Assembly: GCA_009774245.1 (NCBI GenBank)
Contig: VSNM01000120.1
Coordinates: forward strand, 1 to 11,990
DNA from: Lachnospiraceae bacterium
GTDB lineage: Bacteria; Bacillota; Clostridia; Lachnospirales; Lachnospiraceae
Reading direction: 5' to 3'
Length of the DNA: 11,990 nt
The notes beneath the pieces are model-generated. The model did no database searches, had not been told where the DNA came from, and saw only the letters and a list, made by a program, of their open reading frames with translations. The position numbers were made by a program, and so were the translations under genes. Positions 1 to 6,813 of this stretch are shown piece by piece (within the stretch, counting starts at the first letter, position 1; each line of letters opens with the position of its first letter).

Positions 1-55
1 CATTGCTCATTTTTTTGCAAACTCCCGAAAATAAAGGCTTTGAATAGAAAAAACA

Positions 56-76
56 GGTAGTAGACTTGACACTACC
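56..76. repeat. Inverted repeat upstream of the first cassette
   Basis: GGTAGT at 56-61 and ACTACC at 71-76 form a perfect 6-bp inverted repeat around a 9-nt loop. A consensus-like TTGACA (66-71) overlaps the loop and right arm, but no -10 hexamer lies at the right distance downstream, because the strong ribosome binding site occupies that place. It could be an operator or a small leader hairpin for the following operon. No T-run follows, so it is not a terminator. The role is unproven. Confidence 0.35.
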
Positions 77-99
77 AGGGTGAGGACGGAGGAAAAAAG

Positions 100-843
100 A
101 TGATAATAAAGCAGACGAATCTGAATCTGGTATATCCCAGAATCATGGAATACAGGAAAAAATTTGCAAATGCGGAAGATATTTTGCGGCAATATTTTAT
201 GCCATCAACAATTTTACCAATCCCTGAACAAGTACAGGATGAAGTGCCAAGAATTATCGCGCAGAGCAAAAATGGGCATTCCGTGTTGAACATAGCATTG
301 TCAGTGGCGTCCTTTATCACGAATTATAATGACAGTTTTGTCTCTGACTGGAATAAGTGCAAAACGTATTTGGAACAGAGATGTTCAGATATTTATAGAA
401 CAATTGACAGTATGACAGAAAACAATAATACTTTTGTCGGACTGATCACGAATATTGAAATGGATGATTTGGACAAAGATGGTTTAGAAACATTAAAACA
501 AAGTCTGTGCAGTGATGAAGTATTGAGAATGGGGCAATTGTATGATTTATCCTGTAAATTAACGTATGTATATCATAAACGGTATTATATTAATATCACA
601 TTGCAGAATTTGAGGGAATTTTCAACACAGCAAAATAATAATGGCAGGGCGTATATCGTTGGGGAGCGAAAACATATTGTTTCAGCTTCAATTGATATTA
701 ATGACAGATATGCTGCCAATCATGATATGGATTATCGATCAAAAAAGGAAGCATTTGATGACATATTGCATATTACAAGTAATATAATAGATAACAAATT
801 GGAGAATTTAGTGAGGAAAGGGGAGTTTGTATATGACGAGTAG
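100..843 (+). CDS. Hypothetical protein, first gene of a three-gene cassette (weakly TIGR04255-like)
   Basis: This 247-residue protein is not confidently recognised. Its start is well supported: GGAGG at 88-92 lies 7 nt before the ATG. There is no signal peptide or membrane helix. The N-terminal third carries a proline-rich segment (about residues 35-50, with LPIPEQVQDEVP). A 'W-x-x-C-K-T-Y-L' stretch near residues 83-90 is followed by mixed alpha/beta sequence. Overall length and layout remind me of the sporadically distributed TIGR04255 family, but this is a weak impression, not a match I can demonstrate. The stop codon overlaps the next gene by 11 nt, implying co-translation. Low GC sets this gene and the next two apart from the LRR/MoxR block downstream. 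Confidence 0.75.
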   Translation: MIIKQTNLNLVYPRIMEYRKKFANAEDILRQYFMPSTILPIPEQVQDEVPRIIAQSKNGHSVLNIALSVASFITNYNDSFVSDWNKCKTYLEQRCSDIYRTIDSMTENNNTFVGLITNIEMDDLDKDGLETLKQSLCSDEVLRMGQLYDLSCKLTYVYHKRYYINITLQNLREFSTQQNNNGRAYIVGERKHIVSASIDINDRYAANHDMDYRSKKEAFDDILHITSNIIDNKLENLVRKGEFVYDE

Positions 844-1168
844 AAATGACACATCTAGTGTGCAGGCGATGATGACCGCTATCGCGCTCTCGGCGTTGGG
901 CTTAACTACAACTTTTAATACAAGCGGAATGACATACACTGTTCCTCACCTCGCTGTTATGGACAATTTATCAGAAAATAATGATATAGAAACAACAACG
1001 CCATCTCCTCAAATGATCAAAACGGACAATCGGACAGGTAACGAGTGTGCTGAGGAGTTGTTTGGATGTGATATGAGGGATTTGACAAAAGAGGAAGCAG
1101 GGCTTTATAAAGCGGCTTTAAAAAAAATATACAAACCGACAGGAGTTAATATTTTTGATATATGTTAG
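833..1168 (+). CDS. Small hypothetical protein, second gene of the cassette
   Basis: This encodes about 111 residues and I do not recognise a family. The ATG at 833 is preferred over the TTG at 827 because it sits about 7 nt after a GGGGAG sequence (820-825). A mildly hydrophobic Ala/Leu/Met-rich stretch near residues 11-26 (around MMTAIALSALG) could be a membrane-associated helix or a buried helix. The middle is Thr/Ser/Pro/Asn-rich and probably flexible. The last 40 residues (from about NECAEELFG) look like a compact helical domain. The gene starts 11 nt inside the upstream gene and ends 7 nt inside the downstream one, so all three are probably made together. It could be an adaptor or linker protein of a small complex, but that is inference only. 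Confidence 0.65.
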   Translation: MTSRNDTSSVQAMMTAIALSALGLTTTFNTSGMTYTVPHLAVMDNLSENNDIETTTPSPQMIKTDNRTGNECAEELFGCDMRDLTKEEAGLYKAALKKIYKPTGVNIFDIC

Positions 1169-1755
1169 ATGAATTTATTGAATTTACACAAGCCCTGTTT
1201 CCGTCTATTAGTCCATATGTAAAAGAACAAACAAAGGCAGCCGTCAAACAGTTTCGGTTAGACGGTAAAAAATTGAATCTGTTCAACTACAAACCATACA
1301 ATTATCTGTCACAGGGAGATATCTTTGAAGGAATACCTTTTACCAGAATTGACGAAGATGGAAATATAACCGCATACAGGGGAAAGGGGATGCTGATTTC
1401 TAATACATGCAGTGCAGATCACGATGACGAGATTGTGCTTGCGCCTTTATTGGATATTGATTTATTGGGACTTGGGAAGGCTGATATAGTGAATAATCTG
1501 CATTATAGATTACTATATTTACCAGATGAGAGGTATGAAAATTATGTGGTAGATTTTAGTCTCTTAAATACATTTAATAAACATGTTTTAATCAAAATGA
1601 TGGAACAGGGAAAGGTAATAAAGGAAACATCTCTAAATCAATTTGGTTTTTACTTGCTTTTGTGTAAGTTGACGGTATGTTTTATGAGACCGGAAGATGA
1701 GGAAGTACAAGCGGATCGGCGGGAAAATTATATGCAGCTACATTGTACAGATTAA
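1162..1755 (+). CDS. Hypothetical protein with a QGDIF...TCS motif, third gene of the cassette
   Basis: This 197-residue protein starts at an ATG overlapping the upstream stop by 7 nt. The nearest Shine-Dalgarno-like AGGAG (1141-1145) is 16 nt away, so translation probably depends on coupling. Two motifs stand out: QGDIFEGIPF (residues 51-60) and, after a short loop, MLISNTCSADHDDEIVLAPLL (around 77-97). The pattern 'GD-I-F...Ile-Ser-x-Thr-Cys...Leu-Ala-Pro' recurs in a widespread uncharacterised group of proteins whose Cys-Asp/Ser motif is conserved. I know of no established activity for them. There is no membrane segment. The C-terminal 80 residues are helix-rich. The next gene, an acetyltransferase, is 30 nt downstream with its own ribosome binding site. 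Confidence 0.7.
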   Translation: MLDEFIEFTQALFPSISPYVKEQTKAAVKQFRLDGKKLNLFNYKPYNYLSQGDIFEGIPFTRIDEDGNITAYRGKGMLISNTCSADHDDEIVLAPLLDIDLLGLGKADIVNNLHYRLLYLPDERYENYVVDFSLLNTFNKHVLIKMMEQGKVIKETSLNQFGFYLLLCKLTVCFMRPEDEEVQADRRENYMQLHCTD

Positions 1756-1785
1756 TGGAAAGATGTTGAATCTGGGAGGATAAAG

Positions 1786-2268
1786 ATGCTGAAACTGGAG
1801 AAGATTAACGGAAAAAACGTATGGGAAATCCTGAAGCTGCATGTTTCCGAGGAGCAGAAAAGTTTTGTGGCAGGGAATGATATAAGCATTATCGAAGCCT
1901 ATACCACCATCACGGGAAATGGGTATGCCTTTCCGTTCGGCATATATGAGGAGGATACACCGATCGGGTTTCTAATGATTGGTATTGATACAGACGACTA
2001 TTGGGAGGATGCCCCGGCTATCGCGAAAGGAAATTACAATCTCTGGCGGCTGATGATAGATAAAGACTATCAGAAGAAAGGATATGGAAGGGAAGCAGTC
2101 AGACTTGCGCTGGAATACATAAAAACATTTCCGTGTGGTGAAGCACAGTACTGCTGGCTGTCCTATGAACCTGAGAATGTGGTGGCAGGTCGGTTATACC
2201 GCTCCTTTGGATTTGTCGAAACCGGAGAATTGGATGGAGAAGAATTGATTGCCGTTTTGAAGATATAG
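1786..2268 (+). CDS. GNAT family N-acetyltransferase (polyamine acetyltransferase-like)
   Basis: This 160-residue protein is the normal length for a single-domain GNAT enzyme, which transfers an acetyl group from acetyl-CoA to an amine. Motif A is visible as LWRLMIDKDYQKKGYGREAV (residues 86-105), with the acetyl-CoA-binding QKKGYG loop at 96-101. Motif B follows near 125-145, with N131 and the LYRSFGF segment (137-143). The N-terminal 'LHVSEEQKSFVAGN' and C-terminal 'GELDGEE' segments resemble Bacillus BltD-type spermine/spermidine acetyltransferases, so a polyamine or small amine is the best substrate guess. The start is supported by GGAGG (1775-1779) 6 nt upstream. It is probably the last gene of its transcript, because a terminator follows at 2287-2314. 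Confidence 0.9.
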   Translation: MLKLEKINGKNVWEILKLHVSEEQKSFVAGNDISIIEAYTTITGNGYAFPFGIYEEDTPIGFLMIGIDTDDYWEDAPAIAKGNYNLWRLMIDKDYQKKGYGREAVRLALEYIKTFPCGEAQYCWLSYEPENVVAGRLYRSFGFVETGELDGEELIAVLKI

Positions 2269-2286
2269 TTTAGGCCAAAAGTGCAG

Positions 2287-2314
2287 TCCTTCGCCGTAAG
2301 GCGGGGGATTTTTT
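2287..2314 (+). terminator. Rho-independent terminator after the acetyltransferase gene
   Basis: The left arm TCCTTCGCC (2287-2295) pairs over all 9 positions with GGCGGGGGA (2300-2308), two pairs being G-U wobbles, around a GTAA tetraloop. Six T residues follow (2309-2314). This is a textbook intrinsic terminator, 19 nt after the acetyltransferase stop codon. It separates the first AT-rich block from the GC-richer block downstream. Confidence 0.9.
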
Positions 2315-2361
2315 GGTAAGTTGGTTTATAAACTCTATTAACTAAAGGAGATAACATACAG

Positions 2362-4035
2362 ATGGGAAGATTGAGAAAAGCGGAAGCCGAGGCGATCGCA
2401 GCATTGGAGCAGGCCGTGTTAAGCGGCACGCCCGGCGAGGCCGCAAGGCTTTGCGGCAACTTTGGAACAAGTATATTTACCGCCCATATCCTGGGACTTG
2501 CGGGGCATTTCCGCGGGCTGGACATGGTGAAGGTATTGGTGGAAAACGGCGCGTCCTTTCGACTGGGGGCGACGGGGAAGGATGCGGTCAGGGCGCTGAT
2601 TCCCCGCGTTTTGGACAATGAGCTGGCGACATACCTGCCGGATTTTTTCATATTATTTTTATTAAAATATCCTGAAAGGACATTACAGTATATTCTGACG
2701 GAATATCTTGACGAACTGATGGAGCGGCAGGAAAATCCGCTGCAGCCTGTCAGCGGGGAGGAGCTGACTGCGGTCGCGGAATATCTCTGCGACAATGCGC
2801 AGAAAGCCTGTTTTTGTCCGGGCGACCTGTTGTATTATGCGATTCTCACGGACGATACGGACATGACCGCCGCGATCAAGCGCAAGGGTGTCACGCTCTC
2901 TGACGAGAAGTGCAAAATGCTTACAGAGGGCGGCGGCGGAGGCCAGTGGTTTATGTACTGCGACCTGATCAGCATGGTAAAGGACGGCGATTTTGTCCGA
3001 ATCATGACCACGCTGATTGACGAAATTAACGCGGCCGGGCAGACAGGTGATGCGCTTTCCGCGCCGCCGGATAAAAAGCTCCATTTCACGGAATGGTTCT
3101 GTGATATCAACAGGAAGCGCTTTTTTTCGCCGGAGCTTCTGCCGTTTTTTCTGGAACATTTTAACCAGTCCAAGATGAATAAGACAAAGCTGATGAAGCG
3201 GATGATTCAGGATGACAATGCCGCGTGTCTTGCGGTCGCTGCCAGTGCCGGATGGCTCAGGACGCCGCGCAAGCGGGACGAAATGATACAGTATGCCATG
3301 GACAGTCAAAAACAGGAATGTACCGCATATCTATTGGAATATAAGAATCGCACTGCGGATTTTGCCGCGGAAGCCGACAAAGCGGAAAAGAAACTGATGC
3401 GCGAGCTTAACGCCGATCCGAACTCACCATCGCAGTTAAAGAAGAATTGGAGCTTCCAGAAAAAGCGTGATGGGACACTGATGATCACAGGCTATAAGGG
3501 AAGAAGCACGGTTTTGTCCATACCAGAGCAGATTGGGGAAGATAAAGTCACGGAGATTGACGACTGGGCGCTTTCCCACGCTGCGCCCAGAATCAAGGAA
3601 CCAACGCGGGAGTTCCGCAAGACGATCACAAAGATCACGGTTCCCGGGAGTGTCGAGGTTATCGGGAGAAGTGCATTTCGTGGATTAATATCCCTGCAGG
3701 AGCTTGTGATACAGCCGGGTGTTAAGAAGATGGGAGAGAATGCTTTCACTGACTGCTGGCAGCTCAAATCAGTCGTTGTTCCGGAGGGCGTGACCGATCT
3801 GGGGGCGAATGCATTTAGCTGTCGGCAGTATCTGTCGGAATTGGAGAGCGTCGTGCTGCCGAGTACGCTTGACATTTTCAGCGTACAAAGGAAACGTTTT
3901 CCGCCCGCGCCGCACCTGTTCTGCAACTGTCCGAAACTGACGGTGCGGATTCCGCCCATGCCAAAGGCAATCGCGTACTGCAAGGAGGAGCAGTTGAAAT
4001 ATGAATGCTACGATATCGGGGAAGTTAGAAAATGA
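2362..4035 (+). CDS. Large helical protein with ankyrin-like start and BspA-type leucine-rich repeats
   Basis: This 557-residue protein starts at an ATG 11 nt after AGGAG (2346-2350). There is no signal peptide or LPXTG sorting signal, so it is probably cytoplasmic, unlike most secreted BspA-type proteins. The N-terminal 370 residues are alpha-helical, with an ankyrin-like segment near 44-66 (a run ending VKVLVENGASF). Residues about 375-525 form LRR_5 (BspA-type) repeats, seen as the periodic pattern 'I-x-x-I-x-V-P-x-x-V-x-x-I-x-x-x-A-F' (for example ITKITVPGSVEVIGRSAF near 421-438) repeated as 'VIQPGVKKMGENAF' and 'VVPEGVTDLGANAF'. Such repeats are protein-binding scaffolds. The following MoxR ATPase, 73 nt away, suggests a partner or substrate relationship. 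Its GC content is higher than that of the flanking blocks. Confidence 0.85.
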   Translation: MGRLRKAEAEAIAALEQAVLSGTPGEAARLCGNFGTSIFTAHILGLAGHFRGLDMVKVLVENGASFRLGATGKDAVRALIPRVLDNELATYLPDFFILFLLKYPERTLQYILTEYLDELMERQENPLQPVSGEELTAVAEYLCDNAQKACFCPGDLLYYAILTDDTDMTAAIKRKGVTLSDEKCKMLTEGGGGGQWFMYCDLISMVKDGDFVRIMTTLIDEINAAGQTGDALSAPPDKKLHFTEWFCDINRKRFFSPELLPFFLEHFNQSKMNKTKLMKRMIQDDNAACLAVAASAGWLRTPRKRDEMIQYAMDSQKQECTAYLLEYKNRTADFAAEADKAEKKLMRELNADPNSPSQLKKNWSFQKKRDGTLMITGYKGRSTVLSIPEQIGEDKVTEIDDWALSHAAPRIKEPTREFRKTITKITVPGSVEVIGRSAFRGLISLQELVIQPGVKKMGENAFTDCWQLKSVVVPEGVTDLGANAFSCRQYLSELESVVLPSTLDIFSVQRKRFPPAPHLFCNCPKLTVRIPPMPKAIAYCKEEQLKYECYDIGEVRK

Positions 4036-4108
4036 TATCAGGATAGAGTCACGCACATGAAAATAGTATTGTAAAACAACGTGTTGGGTTATGAATTGGA
4101 GGGAAAAA

Positions 4109-5620
4109 ATGAACATCAAGCAGGCGAAGGAGGACATCAAAAACGCGGTGTCCGCCTATCTTACAAAAGATCAGTTTGGAAACTATGTGATTCCGGTCGA
4201 GCGGCAGCGTCCCGTTTTTCTGATGGGGGCGCCGGGCATCGGCAAGACGGCGATCATGGAGCAGATCGCGCAGGAGCTGCAGATCGGGCTTATCAGCTAT
4301 TCCATGACGCATCACACCCGTCAGTCGGCGCTGGGGCTGCCATTTATCGTTAAGAAAAGTTACGGCGGCGAGGAGTACAGCGTCAGCGAGTATACGATGA
4401 GCGAGATCATCGCGTCGATCTACGATTTGATGGAAGTGACAGGGCTGAAGGAGGGAATCCTGTTTCTCGACGAGATCAACTGTGTCTCGGAGACGCTTGC
4501 GCCCTCGATGCTGCAGTTTTTACAGTACAAGACCTTTGGACGCCACAGCGTGCCCGGTGGGTGGATTGTCGTCACTGCGGGAAATCCCCCGGAGTACAAC
4601 AATTCCGTGCGGGAGTTTGACATTGTGACGTGGGACAGGCTCAAACGGATTGACGTGGAAGCCGACTATGAGGTCTGGAAGGAATACGCCTATGTCAGGG
4701 GCGTCCACCCCGCGATCACGACGTATCTGGATATCAGGAAGGATGACTTTTATAAGATTGAGACGACGGTGGACGGAAAGAGCTTTGTGACCGCCCGGGG
4801 GTGGAGTGATCTTTCCGACATGGTAAAATTGTATGAGCAGAAGCAGATTCCTGTCACGGAGCAGCTCGTCGTACAGTACCTGCAGAATAAAAAGATCGCC
4901 AAGAGTTTTGCGGTGTATTATGATCTGTTTCAGAAGTACAGGTCTGATTACCAGGTGGACAAAATTCTCTCTGGAAAGGCGGGAAAGGAGATTACAGGGC
5001 GTGCGCAGGCGGCAAAATTTGATGAGCGCCTGTCCTTGCTGGGGCTGCTGATTGACGCACTGGTCGGCGTGCTCCGAGAGGTTTTTGCGCAGGAGGGGGC
5101 AGTCATGGAACTGGTAAACTGCCTGAAACTGATGCGGGCGGATTTTGTCGTCGAGAAGGATTTTACGGAAGTCGTCAGGCGGCGGATTCTGGCAGAACGA
5201 AATGAGATTTCTGTCGGGAAAAAGGCGGGGAATCTCTCCGCAGACCGCGAGTACATATTAAATCTCACGATTGCAGCCCTGGACGGGCAGTTGGAGCTGA
5301 CAGCCCAGAAGGCACCGGCAACCGGGGACGCGGCATTTAAGCTTCTGAAAGCGGATTTTGACAAGAGAAAGAAGGCGCTCACAAAAAACGTCACACAGAC
5401 GGACACGAACCTCACGAATGTGTTCCAGTTCTGCGAGGAAGCCTTTCAGGCGGGCAGCCAGGAGCTCCTGATCCTGGTGACGGAGCTCACCGCCAACAGC
5501 TACGCGGCGCATTTTATCGGGAAATACGGCTGTCAGGCGTATTTCAGGCACAACAAGGACATGCTGTTTACGGAGCGCAAGAAGGATATTCTGGCGGAGA
5601 TTGACGAGTTGATGAAGTAG
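4109..5620 (+). CDS. MoxR-type AAA+ ATPase
   Basis: This 503-residue protein is a AAA+ ATPase of the MoxR type, a family that generally acts as ATP-driven chaperones for maturing or remodelling partner proteins. The Walker A motif is GAPGIGKT (residues 40-47), Walker B is ILFLDE (D121, E122), and the sensor-1 region is VVTAGNP (N159). A conserved 'WDRLKR' segment follows near 175-180. The C-terminal 250 residues are helical and lysine-rich with no recognised domain, making the protein longer than a minimal MoxR of about 320 residues. I prefer the ATG at 4109 to the one at 4091 because GGAGG (4098-4102) sits 6 nt upstream of it. MoxR genes usually neighbour a von Willebrand A protein. None is visible here, and the upstream LRR protein may fill the partner role. 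Confidence 0.9.
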   Translation: MNIKQAKEDIKNAVSAYLTKDQFGNYVIPVERQRPVFLMGAPGIGKTAIMEQIAQELQIGLISYSMTHHTRQSALGLPFIVKKSYGGEEYSVSEYTMSEIIASIYDLMEVTGLKEGILFLDEINCVSETLAPSMLQFLQYKTFGRHSVPGGWIVVTAGNPPEYNNSVREFDIVTWDRLKRIDVEADYEVWKEYAYVRGVHPAITTYLDIRKDDFYKIETTVDGKSFVTARGWSDLSDMVKLYEQKQIPVTEQLVVQYLQNKKIAKSFAVYYDLFQKYRSDYQVDKILSGKAGKEITGRAQAAKFDERLSLLGLLIDALVGVLREVFAQEGAVMELVNCLKLMRADFVVEKDFTEVVRRRILAERNEISVGKKAGNLSADREYILNLTIAALDGQLELTAQKAPATGDAAFKLLKADFDKRKKALTKNVTQTDTNLTNVFQFCEEAFQAGSQELLILVTELTANSYAAHFIGKYGCQAYFRHNKDMLFTERKKDILAEIDELMK

Positions 5621-5632
5621 GAGGGGATGCAT

Positions 5633-6093
5633 ATGGGGAAGGATAAGGACTTTCAGGAAGTGCGCGCGGTGGATATAGAGCTTGCGTCAGGATATCAGGA
5701 GGCGTGTGTCCTGTATGAGGACATCGACAAATTTATCCGTTTAATTGACAGGGGTGAGGAGGAATTTTTGATTATCGACTCAGCAGACTCCTATCTTCAA
5801 TTTTATGGTGTGGACGGCTGGTTTGTCGGGGAGACGCGCATTAACCTGCCAGACGGGGACTTTCGCACATATGAACTGGTCAATCAGGAAAAAAACATCT
5901 GACGCAGGTCGTCCGATTTGAGACGCCTTACGGTGTATATAGACCGCAGGAGCGGTATATCGTCTCATTGGAGATGATTCGGCAGATTGTGCGGGCATAT
6001 TATGGCAATGAAGATTACGATGCGTTTCTGCAGGAGATTTCCTGTGAGGATATCACACAGGAGACAAAAAGATATATGGGATTGAAAAAATGA
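5633..6093 (+). pseudogene. Small hypothetical protein split by a frameshift at an A7 run
   Basis: Reading starts at the ATG at 5633, 8 nt after GGAGG (5620-5624), which overlaps the MoxR stop codon. The first frame runs about 89 residues and stops at 5900-5902, just after a run of seven A residues (5889-5895). In the -1 frame an open reading continues from the same run ('KKHLTQVVRFETPYG...') to a TGA at 6091-6093. The joined product would be about 153 residues, acidic and soluble, with aromatic-rich beta-type sequence. The junction contains A AAA AAC, a canonical -1 slippery heptamer, so programmed frameshifting is possible. A one-base loss in an original A8 run (mutation or assembly error) is simpler. 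I do not recognise the family; an immunity-protein-like fold is a guess. Confidence 0.65.
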
Positions 6094-6287
6094 GACAGGA
6101 AACGCTTTGTGGTCAGAGGAGACTGCTGATCGTCGAGGACGACAGGAAACTAAATGACGGGATTGTACTGGCTCTGAGGAATGACAGGTATTTATTTTCA
6201 CAGTGCCGGACGATCGCGGACGCGAGAAAGGTGATGGCGCAGGAGGACATCTCCCTGATGCTTTTGGATGTCACGGCAGTATCTTGA
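6090..6287 (+). pseudogene. Truncated response regulator, receiver domain fragment only
   Basis: The ATG overlaps the preceding TGA (ATGA), so this may be translationally coupled. After a short leader the sequence reads LLIVEDDRKLNDGIVLALR, the first beta strand and acidic pair (EDD) of a two-component receiver domain. It then reads to LMLLDV, which carries the phospho-acceptor aspartate. Immediately after LLDVT (about 6275) similarity ends and the frame stops three codons later. A real OmpR-type regulator would continue for about 160 more residues, with LPDG, the conserved Lys and a winged-helix DNA-binding domain. The fragment therefore cannot bind DNA and lacks half its receiver. The abrupt loss of homology marks a recombination or insertion junction next to the CBASS island. 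Confidence 0.8.
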
Positions 6288-6412
6288 AGAATCCCGAAAA
6301 AGCCTGCAAAATCAATGGTTTTAAAGCAAGAGAAGGCGCTTGTTACACCACTATTATACCATTTTGAAAGAGCCTTGAAATGACATTAAAAAAATTCAAT
6401 GTTTACAGCGAT

Positions 6413-6434
6413 ATCACGTTTCTGCAAACGTGAT
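6413..6434. repeat. Perfect 9-bp palindrome in the junction region
   Basis: ATCACGTTT (6413-6421) and AAACGTGAT (6426-6434) are exact reverse complements around a CTGC loop. No T-run follows directly on either strand, so it is not a standard terminator. A recombination site, a protein-binding operator or a structured transcript element are the alternatives. Confidence 0.6.
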
Positions 6435-6466
6435 CTTAAAGCGTTTGTTGCTGGATATTGCCGAGT

Positions 6467-6485
6467 AATTTTACTAGGTAAAATT
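6467..6485. repeat. Perfect 8-bp palindrome in the junction region
   Basis: AATTTTAC (6467-6474) and GTAAAATT (6478-6485) are exact reverse complements around a TAG spacer. The short odd-length spacer and high symmetry are typical of dimeric protein binding sites or recombinase core sites. It lies 32 nt after the other palindrome, and no gene is close enough to make it an obvious promoter operator. Confidence 0.6.
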
Positions 6486-6627
6486 GATTATTTAGGATAG
6501 AAAATGTTATGTATCCCTTGAAGTAATGATAGAGATTAGTTCTTGTGTTAGGTTTTGTGGAATCACATTGTGAAAGTTTTTTATAAACTGAGAACTGAGT
6601 AATGACAAGACGATTTTAAATGCTGGT

Positions 6628-6810
6628 ATGCTTCTTTGGACGGTAGAGGTATTTGATAAGAAATCGAAGATGGATTTTGGAAACTGTCTTTTATATGGAT
6701 ATTACTGGGATAAGGACTTAAAGGAAGAAAGTGAGGACATTTTCTTGGACTGGGTAAGTCGCCAAGCTGAGAAAATATCTTCACTTTTACTATATTTATC
6801 TTACTTTTAG
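6628..6810 (+). CDS. Possible small protein or gene remnant
   Basis: This open frame of 60 residues has a plausible protein-like composition (for example a YYWDKDLKEESEDIFLDW stretch) but no good ribosome binding site before the ATG and no family I recognise. It converges on the ATPase gene encoded on the other strand, ending 3 nt before it. It may be a chance frame, the tail of a decayed gene, or a real small protein. I lean towards remnant or chance. Confidence 0.2.
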   Translation: MLLWTVEVFDKKSKMDFGNCLLYGYYWDKDLKEESEDIFLDWVSRQAEKISSLLLYLSYF

Positions 6811-6813
6811 AAA

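Larger units (their letters stand above)
6288..6627. other. Gene-free AT-rich junction region
   Basis: No convincing coding sequence is visible on either strand. The stretch starts at the break in the response regulator and contains the two perfect palindromes described separately (6413-6434 and 6467-6485). I see no tRNA or other obvious RNA gene, and no recognisable integrase or transposase remnant. It could hold an attachment site or the decayed end of a mobile element. Confidence 0.5.

Noticed and set aside
2313..2341. TTGGTA and TATTAA with a 17-nt spacer as a promoter for the LRR gene.
   Set aside because: Both hexamers match the consensus poorly, and the start of transcription would fall on the ribosome binding site.
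2163..5632. Several long open frames on the minus strand opposite the LRR and MoxR genes.
   Set aside because: They are antisense shadows in GC-richer coding DNA, with Arg/Ser/Pro-rich low-quality translations and no ribosome binding sites, while the plus-strand genes have clear domain motifs.
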